DNA of 57,517 bases from Clostridiales bacterium DTU069 (lineage in GTDB: Bacteria; Bacillota; Clostridia; DSM-8532): NCBI GenBank assembly GCA_001512485.1, contig LFRV01000074.1:102774-160290 (forward strand), given 5' to 3'. Positions 48,070 to 56,786 of the stretch are shown in pieces (position 1 is the stretch's first letter; each line of letters starts with the position of its first letter). The position numbers and the translations under genes are program-made. Below the pieces are notes generated by a model that was not told the DNA's origin, searched no databases, and saw only the letters and a list, made by a program, of their open reading frames with translations.

Positions 48070-50331
48070 CTATTTATTGCCCAGGTATATGCACTGTCCC
48101 GGTTCAGTTTGATATTCGACTGTTTCTCCGTTCTGCACCCTTACAGCGCATTTGTTTCCCGCCAGCGACAACAATTTCGCTCTGACAAGTTTACCGTTTT
48201 CCCAATAAATATCCACTTCAAATCCGCCCCTCGCCCTCAGGCCCTTAACATAACCGTCAGGCCATGCCTTCGGAAGTGCGGGCAGTATGTGAATCGTACC
48301 ATCATGGCTTTGAAGCAGCATTTCCGCAATACCCGCAGTCGCGCCGAAATTGCCGTCAATCTGAAAAGGAGGATGATTATCAAACAGGTTCGGAAGCGTG
48401 GACTTTTTCAACAATTCGATTATATTTTCGTAAGCATTGTCGCCATCCTGAAGCCTTGCCCACATATTGATAATCCATGCCCTGCTCCAGCCGGTATGGC
48501 CTCCTCCGTGGGCGAGCCTCCTTTCGAGCGTAATTCTTGCCGCTTTGGCGAGTTCGGGTGTTCCATTGACGGTAATCTGCCTTCCCGGAGTCAGCGCAAA
48601 GAGATGGGATATATGCCTGTGACCCGGTTCGGCCTCTTCGTAATCTTCCGACCATTCCATTATCTGACCGTATTTTCCTGTTTCAATCCTTGGAATACGC
48701 TCCCGAACATCCTTAAGTGATTTAGTAAATTCATCATCAACGCCTAATATTGAAGCAGCGTTTATGCAATTCGTAAACAGTTCGTAAATAATCTGGCTGT
48801 CCATCGATGGTCCCATGCACAGGCAGCCGCTCTCTCCGCTTGGAAGAATATATGTATTTTCCGGGGATACGGAAGGGCATGTGACAAGCCTTCCTTTATC
48901 ATCTTCTATAAGGTAATCGAGGATAAATTCCGCCGCTTCCTTCATTACAGGATATGCCTGTTTTAAAAATTCTGCATCCCTGCCGAAATCATAGTGTTCC
49001 CATAAATGGAGGCAAAGCCATGCCGCGCCCATGGGCCAGTAAGTCGCAGGTATATATATGTCCTGCGGCGCCGTATCTCCCCATATATCCGTATTATGAT
49101 GGGCAGTAAATCCCCTGCATCCGTACATTACCCTTGCGGTTCTTCTACCGGGCTCGCGCATCCTTTCGATAAGGTCAAAAAGCGGCTTATGACATTCGGC
49201 AAGATTACAGTTTTCCGCCGGCCAATAATTCATTTGAGCATTAATATTAATCGTATATTTACTGTCCCACGGCGGCAGATAGTCTTTATTCCAAATCCCC
49301 TGCAAGTTTGCCGGCAAAGTCCCGGGCCTGCTGCAGGATATCAATAAATAGCGCCCGAACTGGAAATAAAGGCCGATAAGCTCATTATCCTTTACGCCTT
49401 TTCTGATATTCTCCAGCCTCTCATCAGTTGGAAGCATATGTCTTGATTCGTCTGAATCCGCATCATTTATATTAAACTCGACTCTCCTGAAGAGCTTCCG
49501 GTAATCGTTGATATGTTCCGCGAGTAATTCGTCATAGGAATGCTTCTGGGCGTTATTGATAAAATCCAGTGATGTCTTTAACGGATCTTCGTATCTGAAA
49601 GATGTCGCAGCGGATATAAACAATGTAACATTTACCGCATCTTCAACAACGAGGTGTTCGCCGATTATACGGACATTTCCCTGCTCCGCGGCGGCTCTGA
49701 TGCAAAACGCAAATCTTACACCGCCTTCCCCTCCGCATTTTTCACTTATAACAAGAGTATTGTCTGAAACCGGGGTCACTTTTTCAAAATACCTGGCCCT
49801 TCGTAGTATGCATCTGAAAGAAATCCTTTCAGGTCCGCCGCATTTTATCCTCATTACGATAACCTGATGAGGCGCACTCGAAAAAATCTCGCGGGAATAT
49901 GACGTATCTCCGACGGTATATTCGACTCTTGACACCGCCTGTTCTATATCCAGTTCCCTTTTGTAATCACGGTAATGATCATGCCCGTCAAATTCAATAT
50001 ATACATCGCCCAACGGCTCGTAGTGCCTCTGTCCTTCAGGGACACCCGAAAGAGCCATTGCCGCGAGCCTCTCGGCTTCACGGATTTTCCCGTTTTTAAT
50101 AAGCTCCCTGATTTTCGGCAGGTTCTTAAGCGCATCGGGATTATTCCTGTCTCTCGGCCCTCCGTACCAGACACTGTCCTCATTTAACTGAATCAGCTCT
50201 CTTTTTACCCCTCCGAACACCATTGCTCCAAGCCGGCCGTTTCCAATGGGCAAAGCTTCGTTCCAGCCGGTATATAAATCGGCGGGTTTTTTGTACCACA
50301 GCTTCAACTCTGGTTTGTTTTGGTAATTCAT
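48070..50331 (-). CDS. GH95-family alpha-L-fucosidase
   Basis: A 753-residue glycoside hydrolase of family 95 (1,2-alpha-L-fucosidase or alpha-L-galactosidase). N-terminal beta domain: [20 protein letters not shown]. The (alpha/alpha)6 barrel holds the family's catalytic motifs: [14 protein letters not shown] (base-assisting Asn pair), [19 protein letters not shown] (general acid) and [17 protein letters not shown]. No signal peptide is seen, so it is intracellular and probably acts on imported oligosaccharides. ATG 50331 is preferred (AAAGGA upstream); another ATG is six codons earlier. Confidence 0.93.
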   Translation of the reverse strand: MNYQNKPELKLWYKKPADLYTGWNEALPIGNGRLGAMVFGGVKRELIQLNEDSVWYGGPRDRNNPDALKNLPKIRELIKNGKIREAERLAAMALSGVPEGQRHYEPLGDVYIEFDGHDHYRDYKRELDIEQAVSRVEYTVGDTSYSREIFSSAPHQVIVMRIKCGGPERISFRCILRRARYFEKVTPVSDNTLVISEKCGGEGGVRFAFCIRAAAEQGNVRIIGEHLVVEDAVNVTLFISAATSFRYEDPLKTSLDFINNAQKHSYDELLAEHINDYRKLFRRVEFNINDADSDESRHMLPTDERLENIRKGVKDNELIGLYFQFGRYLLISCSRPGTLPANLQGIWNKDYLPPWDSKYTININAQMNYWPAENCNLAECHKPLFDLIERMREPGRRTARVMYGCRGFTAHHNTDIWGDTAPQDIYIPATYWPMGAAWLCLHLWEHYDFGRDAEFLKQAYPVMKEAAEFILDYLIEDDKGRLVTCPSVSPENTYILPSGESGCLCMGPSMDSQIIYELFTNCINAASILGVDDEFTKSLKDVRERIPRIETGKYGQIMEWSEDYEEAEPGHRHISHLFALTPGRQITVNGTPELAKAARITLERRLAHGGGHTGWSRAWIINMWARLQDGDNAYENIIELLKKSTLPNLFDNHPPFQIDGNFGATAGIAEMLLQSHDGTIHILPALPKAWPDGYVKGLRARGGFEVDIYWENGKLVRAKLLSLAGNKCAVRVQNGETVEYQTEPGQCIYLGNK

Positions 50332-50519
50332 TTTTCTTTTTCCTTTCATAAAGGATTATGCTGCGAGCAGAATGCCGCACAGGCCGCCTGCGGCGGAAAA
50401 CATCAATTATCACAATTAATTATAACATAATATAAAAATAACGTTGACAAAATGAGTTGTTTGTTTTATGCTTTAAAATACAAAGTACTTTATAATTTAA
50501 ATAGAAAGGGTTGGTTATA

Positions 50520-51167
50520 ATGGATGAAAAGGTTCTACAGCAGGCGGTAGACGACATTTCGGTTATAAAAGGAGTTATAGAGCGCACAGGAAAGTCCTTC
50601 GTATCATTCAGCAAAATATTCATATACTGGGGCATACTCTTTATTTTTAACTCCATAATAAATACTATGGGGTACAGCGGGAAATTTGAATTTTTCAGCA
50701 CTTTATACAGTTATCCGGTACTGAATTTTATATTTCCCGTAGCGCTGACTGCAATCATCGCGATACTGATTTACAGGCAAGTATCGAAAAAAATGCCCCT
50801 GGTCGGGCTGGAGAAACAATTAATGAAGATTTGGCTGCTTATACTGATTATGAACGTTATTCCTCCCAAAATCAGCGTAAGCGTTATGGAACCGGCCGCA
50901 CAGGTTGTTACAATACATACCGATCTTACCCCGACGTTGTTTTTCAGCCTGGCCGTCGCTCTGATAGCGACGTCATTGTTCACAGGATACAGGCAGTTGA
51001 AATATACCGGTGCCGTATATATATTTATCAGCCTTTTATATGCATATGTAATACCGGCGTCTGCGAATGCAATCACTTTGCTTCAGCTTCCGTATATTTT
51101 AGCGCTTCCCTTTACCTTTATTTATACCGGGCTTTTCCTGAAATCCAGGCAGGCAAGGAGTGAATAA
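50520..51167 (+). CDS. Membrane protein paired with a winged-helix regulator
   Basis: A 215-residue protein with a cytoplasmic N-terminal helix (~1-30) and six predicted membrane segments (e.g. IFIYWGILFIFNSIINTM, FPVALTAIIAILIYRQV, LPFTFIYTGLFL). I cannot name the family. GGGTTGG precedes the ATG. The next gene, a small winged-helix protein, follows one base after the stop. Such pairs are common in Firmicutes and are thought to be self-regulated envelope-stress or differentiation modules (inference). Confidence 0.82.
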   Translation: MDEKVLQQAVDDISVIKGVIERTGKSFVSFSKIFIYWGILFIFNSIINTMGYSGKFEFFSTLYSYPVLNFIFPVALTAIIAILIYRQVSKKMPLVGLEKQLMKIWLLILIMNVIPPKISVSVMEPAAQVVTIHTDLTPTLFFSLAVALIATSLFTGYRQLKYTGAVYIFISLLYAYVIPASANAITLLQLPYILALPFTFIYTGLFLKSRQARSE

Positions 51168-51168
51168 A

Positions 51169-51477
51169 TTGGATATTAATCATATACCGGACATATTTCA
51201 ATCAAAACTTCGGATAGCGTTGGTATCCTGCCTGATCACGGGAGCAAAAAGCTTCAGGGAACTGAAGGAAGTCACCGGGGCAACGGACGGAAACCTAAGC
51301 GTTCATCTTACAAAACTCCAGAAAGCAGGATATATCGTTATCCGTAAAGATTTTTTCAACAATAAACCCCGGACCGAATACGAATTGACGCAAAAGGGAA
51401 GGAATGAGTTTATTGAATATGTAAACAGGCTGCAGCAGATTGTAAATGGCTATAACCCCCCTGAAAACAATAAGTAA
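51169..51477 (+). CDS. Small winged-helix transcriptional regulator
   Basis: A 102-residue winged-helix DNA-binding protein of the ArsR/MarR-like HTH_27 type: FQSKLRIALVSCLITGAKSF, then TGATDGNLSVHLTKLQKAGY as recognition helix and wing RTEYELTQKGRNEF. The TTG at 51169 is chosen because AGGAG lies 8 bases upstream; a GTG at 51160 overlaps that AGGAG. It is translationally linked to the membrane protein gene and probably regulates it. Confidence 0.85.
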   Translation: MDINHIPDIFQSKLRIALVSCLITGAKSFRELKEVTGATDGNLSVHLTKLQKAGYIVIRKDFFNNKPRTEYELTQKGRNEFIEYVNRLQQIVNGYNPPENNK

Positions 51478-51482
51478 CCATG

Positions 51483-52970
51483 TTATAAGTAAATTTTTTC
51501 GGTGGCTATATTATTGCAGAATATGCTGTCATGCTCAACAAAAATAATTGTGGGCTTAAACTCGAGCAGTAAATTCTCGATCTGCATACGGGATATTACA
51601 TCAATAAAATTGAGCGGTTCATCCCATATATGAAGATGTGCTTTTTCGCAAAGACTTTTTGCGATAAGCACTTTTTTCTTTTGCCCTTCGCTGAAGTTTT
51701 CGATATCCTTTTCAAACTGAATCCTGGAAAAATCGAGTTTTCGAAGAATAGCCTTGAAAAGGCTTTCATCTATCCCATGCCGCAGCGCGTAATCGGTTAA
51801 GTTTCCGCTCAGGTATGATGTGTCCTGGGATACATAAGATATAAGCAAACGGCTCCCTTTTTCAAAACATCCGGTATATGATATTTCTTCCCCGCAGATG
51901 AGCTTTATAATGCTTGACTTCCCCGATCCGTTCTTGCCGCAGAGAGCAATACGATCGCCTTGGTTAACGGTAAAACTTATATTCCGGCAGACAGCTTTTT
52001 CTCCATAAAATATCGATACATCCTTTAACGACAAAAGAGTGTTTTTGTGATATACCAACTGGCTGAGCTTAAGGGGCTGAGAAATTTCAATGTTTTTCAG
52101 CAGCTTTGACTTTTCCGCTATTGCTGCGTTCTGCCTTGCTTCGATTACCTTCGCTCTTTTCATCAGCTTCTTTGATTTCACTCCTTCATACGGACGACGG
52201 CCTATGCTTTTTTCAGTTTTATCAGGATCAAAACCGATTTTACTTTTCTCTGCAGCATCAGCCCAACCTGATTTTTCTCTCGCGCTTTTCATAAGACGGC
52301 TGATCTCTTTTTTAAGTTTTTCATTTTCCGCAAGCTCAAAACTATCCTGCCGCTCTTTATTAAGCAGCCATGATGAGAAATTACCCTGCTGAATTTCAAT
52401 ATTCATTTTGTTAAGTGACAGAATATGGTCTACACAGCCGTCAAGAAACGCCCTGTCGTGAGATACCACTATGAAGCCCTTTTTACTGTTCAGGTAATTG
52501 CTTACTATTTCTCTGCCGCGCATATCCAGGTGGTTAGTCGGTTCGTCAATAAGCAGGAAATTGTTTTCCTTCAAAAAAAGCGCAGCAAGCAATACCTTCG
52601 TCTTTTCACCATTCGAAAGTGTTGCAAACGGGCGGTACAATACATCTTCATCAACTTCAAGAAGCGACAGCTCGCGTAAAAGCTCCCAATGCATATGATC
52701 TGCACTTATTCTTTCAACGACATCAATAGTGTTTATGCTTTCATCTTCAACTATATACGGAAAATACTCGAATTTTACGGAAGCCGTAATATTTCCGCTG
52801 TATTTGTATTTACCAAGAAGCAGATTCAAAAAGGTAGTTTTTCCCCTTCCGTTTCTTCCTATAAACCCCAGTTTCCAATCCGTATCTATCTGAAAGCTTA
52901 CATTTTCGAAAATGTTATCGTAACTGCCTTCATAGGCGAAAGTCAGGTTTGAAACGTTTATAAGCGACAT
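51483..52970 (-). CDS. Lsa-type ABC-F ribosomal protection protein
   Basis: A 495-residue ABC-F protein with two ATPase domains and no membrane segment. Domain 1: Walker A GRNGRGKT, signature LSNGEKTK, Walker B FLLIDEPTNHLD. The linker (~195-300) is basic and helical and reaches the peptidyl-transferase centre in known members. Domain 2: Walker A GKNGSGKSS, signature FSEGQKKK, Walker B LHIWDEPLNFID. Start and architecture resemble the Lsa group, which protects ribosomes from lincosamides, streptogramin A and pleuromutilins; resistance is inferred. ATG 52970 gives MSLINVSNLTFAYEGSYDNI. It sits behind a long leader with two terminators. Confidence 0.9.
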   Translation of the reverse strand: MSLINVSNLTFAYEGSYDNIFENVSFQIDTDWKLGFIGRNGRGKTTFLNLLLGKYKYSGNITASVKFEYFPYIVEDESINTIDVVERISADHMHWELLRELSLLEVDEDVLYRPFATLSNGEKTKVLLAALFLKENNFLLIDEPTNHLDMRGREIVSNYLNSKKGFIVVSHDRAFLDGCVDHILSLNKMNIEIQQGNFSSWLLNKERQDSFELAENEKLKKEISRLMKSAREKSGWADAAEKSKIGFDPDKTEKSIGRRPYEGVKSKKLMKRAKVIEARQNAAIAEKSKLLKNIEISQPLKLSQLVYHKNTLLSLKDVSIFYGEKAVCRNISFTVNQGDRIALCGKNGSGKSSIIKLICGEEISYTGCFEKGSRLLISYVSQDTSYLSGNLTDYALRHGIDESLFKAILRKLDFSRIQFEKDIENFSEGQKKKVLIAKSLCEKAHLHIWDEPLNFIDVISRMQIENLLLEFKPTIIFVEHDSIFCNNIATEKIYL

Positions 52971-53033
52971 AACTTTATCCCTCACTTTCAACAAGTAAAA
53001 AACAGCAGAATCGAAATTAATCTAAAAGACGGA

Positions 53034-53186
53034 TTACTCGACTTCACCTTTTATCAGTTTCTTTTCTTCCTGCCTGCGCTTCTTTTTGTTTTTCAGTTTA
53101 TTTTCCTGTACCCTGGTCCGGGGGTTTATCACCCAACTGCTGCGGATTTTCTTCATATAATCGTAAGTGCTTTTCATTTTTTTCAT
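53034..53186 (-). CDS. Small basic protein upstream of the ABC-F gene
   Basis: A 50-residue, Lys/Arg-rich protein (starts MKKMKSTYDYMKKIRSSWVI; later NKLKNKKKRRQEEKKLI). GGAGTG lies 8 bases upstream of the ATG, and the stop is 63 bases before the ABC-F start. It is similar in style to small basic proteins seen in other clostridia, possibly nucleic-acid or ribosome binding. It is cotranscribed with the ABC-F gene and might be its regulator or just a passenger. Confidence 0.7.
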   Translation of the reverse strand: MKKMKSTYDYMKKIRSSWVINPRTRVQENKLKNKKKRRQEEKKLIKGEVE

Positions 53187-53223
53187 ATATATCACACTCC
53201 ACAATATACTTTAGTTAATTAAA

Positions 53224-53254
53224 AAATCCGCAGACAACGATCGCCTGCGGATTT
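53224..53254 (-). terminator. Second leader terminator of the ABC-F unit
   Basis: AAATCCGCAG/CTGCGGATTT stem with an 11-base loop, followed on the minus strand by TTTAATTAAC. It lies 37 bases before the small basic gene. Confidence 0.85.
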
Positions 53255-53282
53255 ACTTCTAAAAATAACAGGATTTGAAGCA

Positions 53283-53310
53283 ATAAAAAAACACGCTACC
53301 GATGCGTGTT
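53283..53310 (-). terminator. First leader terminator of the ABC-F unit
   Basis: AACACGC/GCGTGTT stem with a 7-base loop, then TTTTTTTATTG on the minus strand. A strong intrinsic terminator about 225 bases after the transcription start. Confidence 0.88.
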
Positions 53311-53347
53311 AACAGCTTTTTCTATATGCATTGAGAGCTGGCAGACT

Positions 53348-53485
53348 TTATTGCCGACTGCCTTTCATGCCGCATGGTTGCCCGAAATAATCCGCACAGG
53401 CGACGCAATTAATCCCGTAACAAGGAATTTCTGTGTACCTGTGCCGATATTCAATTAACGAAATGCCGGTACAAACCTCTTCATT
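53348..53485 (-). other. Open Cys-rich frame without a standard start, in the ABC-F leader
   Basis: A 45-codon frame ending in TAA at 53348 reads EEVCTGISLIEYRHRY, then CYGINCVACADYFGQPCGM. It has five Cys and ordinary codon usage but no ATG, GTG or TTG at its 5' end. The nearest ATG (53484) is one base off. A -1 shift would give a 45-residue protein. It may be a frameshifted gene, a programmed shift, or chance. Confidence 0.4.
53455..53484 (-). CDS. Nine-codon leader peptide (uORF) of the ABC-F unit
   Basis: ATG at 53484 encodes MKRFVPAFR then TAA. AAGGAG lies 11 bases upstream. It is ~50 bases after the promoter and upstream of two terminators, the arrangement of ribosome-mediated attenuators that control antibiotic-resistance ABC-F genes. 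The alternative is that this ATG begins the Cys-rich frame one base out of register. Confidence 0.5.
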   Translation of the reverse strand: MKRFVPAFR

Positions 53486-53540
53486 GCTTATAATACTCCT
53501 TCAATATATTCGATATGTTGCAGTACGCAATAACATCTAT

Positions 53541-53569
53541 ATTATATGGGTGTTTCAAAACATTGTCAA
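53541..53569 (-). promoter_or_regulatory. Sigma-A promoter of the ABC-F leader
   Basis: TTGACA (53564-53569) and TATAAT (53541-53546), both consensus, with a 17-base spacer on the minus strand. Predicted start near 53534. Confidence 0.92.
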
Positions 53570-53638
53570 CGGAATCCGGCATTTGATCATTATTCCCGGT
53601 TTAATCCGGCACATAAAAGCGGGCAGCGCAGGTTTTTT

Positions 53639-55030
53639 TCATTGGGTATTTTCGTCTTCAAAAAGCAGATTGCGGACGGTCTGCATGAACTCGGCCCAGT
53701 TAACGTCCTCCATATAGTGCACAAAGACAACTTCCTGTATTCCATGATGTTCTATAAACTGCGGAATATTCATCCCGGTAACGGCAGTACTGTAAAAGCG
53801 CGAATCTATTATGTATATTTCTTCGTAATGGGGCAGAAAGAACGGAGCAATGGCGTTTCCGAACGAATCTTTCATAATCAGCAGCTTCCTGCCGTTTTTC
53901 ACATCCGTCTGAATAACCGACCACGTGCCGCCGCCGGAACTGATAAAGATTAAATACTTATCCTTTCCTTCCGCATAACTTAGGTCAATTACGTCGACTT
54001 CCCTGGGAGTGCTACCCGAATACCTGGTAAACCGGTTTTTCGTAAACGGCAGGTAAACCTGGATCGTATCGGGATTATTCTCCAGTTCTTTCGAAAGCGT
54101 TTTTGTATACGCGCTGCCGAGGAAATTATCCACGGTTACCGTTTCATACCGCTCAAGAGGAACGGCCTCTTCGCCGCGGGCCTTCATAAAAGCTTCATAT
54201 GCGTAATACGCTCCGAGAGCCGTCCAATGATGATCGGTCCTGAAATAGATATATTCATCCTTATGCCTGCTTAAGGCGTCGAAAACATCAACGGCTGTAA
54301 TATCCGGATGCAGCTTGCTGTTAATGTAAATCATCGCTTCATTCTGCGAGTCGGTCATGTCCCGGTAGCGTTTCATGAGCGTGAATTCCCCCGCCGTCGG
54401 CGCAATCATCGAATAAAGTTTTACCTTATCTCCGAGTTTCTCGTGATACATGTTTATTGTCTCGACATAATAATCGATCGCCTCTTTGTTGAAGCGGAAC
54501 AGTTCTACGGCTTTCCCGTCTGCAAGAAGCCAATATCCCATGTTTCCGTCATCTTCAAGTTCAAGCCCCGGTTCCGCAGCATTTTCCCTTTTCTCTCCCT
54601 CGGTTTCAGTTCGCTCCTGCGGATCCTGTTCTTTGTTTTCGCTTCCGTCCGGAGTAGTTTCTTCACGGTTTTCGGGATCGTTTCCGGCTTCTTCGCCGGA
54701 AAAATCCGCATCATCGCCTGGAGACTGCGGCAGTTTATCCCTTTCCGCAACCACCAATACATAGCCCGAATTAACCGTAAAAGCGTCTTTTATATCCCTG
54801 CACATAAGTATCATTTCGTCGCGCATGATAAAGGTATCGTTATAATAATTGTTATAGTCTTCGAAATATTTCCCATTGAAAAAATCTGCGGCGGAAAAAA
54901 CGGGCTTTCCGGCAAGTGCACGGTTTTCCACTTCGGATATTTCCGGCTTGTGAGTATTTATTAAATTGGCTGTTCCTAAAACGGCCAGCACCATAAAAAA
55001 TATCAACGTTTCCGCATAAATTTTTTTCAT
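53639..55030 (-). CDS. DHHW-family (AlgX/AlgJ-like) acyltransfer partner
   Basis: A 463-residue secreted or anchored protein with an N-terminal hydrophobic segment (~5-24) and the DHHW motif in YFRTDHHWTALGAYY. The family is SGNH-like and takes acyl groups passed by an MBOAT protein to modify extracellular polymers, as AlgX/AlgJ do for alginate. The preceding gene is an MBOAT protein, 16 bases away. An acidic Glu/Asp/Thr-rich insert (~105-165) is an unusual feature. GGGGAGGAG precedes ATG 55030; the frame runs 26 codons further upstream. Confidence 0.9.
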   Translation of the reverse strand: MKKIYAETLIFFMVLAVLGTANLINTHKPEISEVENRALAGKPVFSAADFFNGKYFEDYNNYYNDTFIMRDEMILMCRDIKDAFTVNSGYVLVVAERDKLPQSPGDDADFSGEEAGNDPENREETTPDGSENKEQDPQERTETEGEKRENAAEPGLELEDDGNMGYWLLADGKAVELFRFNKEAIDYYVETINMYHEKLGDKVKLYSMIAPTAGEFTLMKRYRDMTDSQNEAMIYINSKLHPDITAVDVFDALSRHKDEYIYFRTDHHWTALGAYYAYEAFMKARGEEAVPLERYETVTVDNFLGSAYTKTLSKELENNPDTIQVYLPFTKNRFTRYSGSTPREVDVIDLSYAEGKDKYLIFISSGGGTWSVIQTDVKNGRKLLIMKDSFGNAIAPFFLPHYEEIYIIDSRFYSTAVTGMNIPQFIEHHGIQEVVFVHYMEDVNWAEFMQTVRNLLFEDENTQ

Positions 55031-55046
55031 TGCCTGCTCCTCCCCG

Positions 55047-56465
55047 CTAAAACTGGAAGTACAAAAACGGGTTATAGGTCTGCGAAACCAGAAATACGAG
55101 GGACACAATAAAAACTACGGTGTAAGCAAAAGGCTGACCTATATTTTGGATCCCCGCCGCAAGTTTTGACCGCTCTTCGATTTTCCTCTCGGTAATACCT
55201 GCCAGATATTTCAGTATAGGCGTACACGCCAGAATGCAAATCATAATGAAAACACAATTATTCTCGAAAAGGATTCTCGCATCCGGATCAATAAAGCTTC
55301 TCCCCGCCGTTCCGAAAAGAGCGCCGACGAAAACGAGCAGCCGCGCCGTATCTGTGAAATAGAAAAATGCCCATCCGATCAAAGTGACGATGACAAAGTA
55401 TATTCTTGAAAACAAACCCGGTATGCGTTCCAGAAACCCTTTCAGCAATTTCTTTTCAATTACAATGAACACAAAATTAAACAGTCCCCAGAGGATAAAA
55501 TTCCAGCTTGCTCCATGCCAGAGTCCTGTTAATAACCAAACCACGAGCAGGTTGCGGATAATGTGCCGCCTGTTCCCCCCAAGAGGTATGTATACGTAAT
55601 CCCTGAAGAAAGTCCCGAGGGAAATATGCCACCGCCTCCAGAATTCCGTCAGCGATTTTGAAATATACGGGTAATTGAAATTCTCGCCGTAATTAAAGCC
55701 GAAAATTTTTCCAAGCCCGATAGCCATATCCGAATAGCCCGAAAAGTCAAAATATATCCGGAAAGCGAAAAGCAGAATCCCAAGCCAGGCTCCCGCAACA
55801 GAAAGACGGGATAAATCGCCGTCCAGGAACGTTCCCGCAATCTCCGCCGCCGTATTGCTTAAAATAACCTTTTTCGCAAGCCCGGCAATGAACCGGCGCA
55901 CGCCGTCCCTTACCCCCTCCGGCGTTTCTTCGCGGTGATCAATTTCGTCAGCAATATCCGGATATCGGATAATAGGTCCGGCGACTAGATGGTGGAAAAG
56001 CGAGATGTACAGCATGAATTTCCAATAAGATTTCTGCGCAGTTATTTTGCCTTTGTATATATCCGAAACATAAGAGATTGCCTTAAAGGTATAAAAGGAA
56101 ATACCAACAGGCAGATAAATATCCGGTGCGTTAACCGTCAATCCCAGAAGGCGGTTCAGGTTTTCAAGAAGAAATCCCGTATATTTAAAGAAAACAAGTA
56201 TTAAAATATTCAGGCTGACCGCCAGAACAAGCTTTGCTTTTTTCTTATTCCGATCCTTCGTTTTTTCAATCGATAACCCGCTGAAATAATTGAACAGACC
56301 GCAAACGAGAAGAAGAATGACATATCCCGGTTCCCCCCACGCGTAAAAAACAAGGGATGCCGCAATTAAAAGACCGTTTCGCCACCGCCTGTTCCCGGTT
56401 ATGTAATAAAGTAGCGCCGTAAGCGGCAAAAATACGCACAGGAATATCAAGCTGGAAAAAACCAT
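55047..56465 (-). CDS. MBOAT-family membrane O-acyltransferase (AlgI/DltB/PatA-like)
   Basis: A 472-residue polytopic protein with ~11 membrane segments. Family motifs: VGISFYTFKAISYVSDIY, FHHLVAGPIIR, FRIYFDFSGYSDMAIGLGKI, FWRRWHISLGTFFRDYVYIP and the catalytic His region TGLWHGASWNF. It should move acyl (usually acetyl) groups across the membrane for the DHHW protein encoded next. The polymer acylated here is unknown. ATG 56465 is chosen for GGAG 8 bases upstream; a GTG three codons earlier is possible. Confidence 0.95.
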   Translation of the reverse strand: MVFSSLIFLCVFLPLTALLYYITGNRRWRNGLLIAASLVFYAWGEPGYVILLLVCGLFNYFSGLSIEKTKDRNKKKAKLVLAVSLNILILVFFKYTGFLLENLNRLLGLTVNAPDIYLPVGISFYTFKAISYVSDIYKGKITAQKSYWKFMLYISLFHHLVAGPIIRYPDIADEIDHREETPEGVRDGVRRFIAGLAKKVILSNTAAEIAGTFLDGDLSRLSVAGAWLGILLFAFRIYFDFSGYSDMAIGLGKIFGFNYGENFNYPYISKSLTEFWRRWHISLGTFFRDYVYIPLGGNRRHIIRNLLVVWLLTGLWHGASWNFILWGLFNFVFIVIEKKLLKGFLERIPGLFSRIYFVIVTLIGWAFFYFTDTARLLVFVGALFGTAGRSFIDPDARILFENNCVFIMICILACTPILKYLAGITERKIEERSKLAAGIQNIGQPFAYTVVFIVSLVFLVSQTYNPFLYFQF

Positions 56466-56490
56466 ATATGTCACTCCGTATCAATAAAAA

Positions 56491-56517
56491 GGTCTTTCCG
56501 CTGTAAACGGCAAGACC
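56491..56517 (-). terminator. Leader terminator upstream of the MBOAT gene
   Basis: GGTCTT-x-CCG/CGG-x-AAGACC stem, 7-base loop, followed on the minus strand by TTTTTATTG and ending 20 bases before the MBOAT start. No minus-strand gene lies upstream, so it probably attenuates this operon. Confidence 0.75.
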
Positions 56518-56550
56518 GCAGCTCCGGGTACTTTATCTGTCCCGATAACC

Positions 56551-56579
56551 ATTATAGTCCTTTAAACTGCCATAGTAAA
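56551..56579 (-). promoter_or_regulatory. Probable promoter of the MBOAT-DHHW operon
   Basis: TATAAT (56551-56556) with TTTACT 17 bases upstream (56574-56579) on the minus strand. The short leader (~80 bases) contains the terminator hairpin. The rest of the divergent gap to 56786 holds the ccdA promoter, not resolved. Confidence 0.6.
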
Positions 56580-56786
56580 GGGAAGGAACCTTTTACCTGT
56601 AAGGTAATCAATATTTGACCCGTTTTAAGCAGGTTTATCAGGGTAAAAATAATCATACGCTTCCGGATTTTTTCTCCGTCATTTCCCGGACGGAATTATC
56701 CGGACAGGATTATGATATCTATAAAAAGGCGGCGCCGTACAATTATTTTACAACCCGGGACAGGGATAAAAGAAAGGAAATCGTCG

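Noticed and set aside
54308-54964. 218-codon plus-strand frame opposite the DHHW gene
   Set aside because: Antisense shadow; composition follows the complementary acidic insert.
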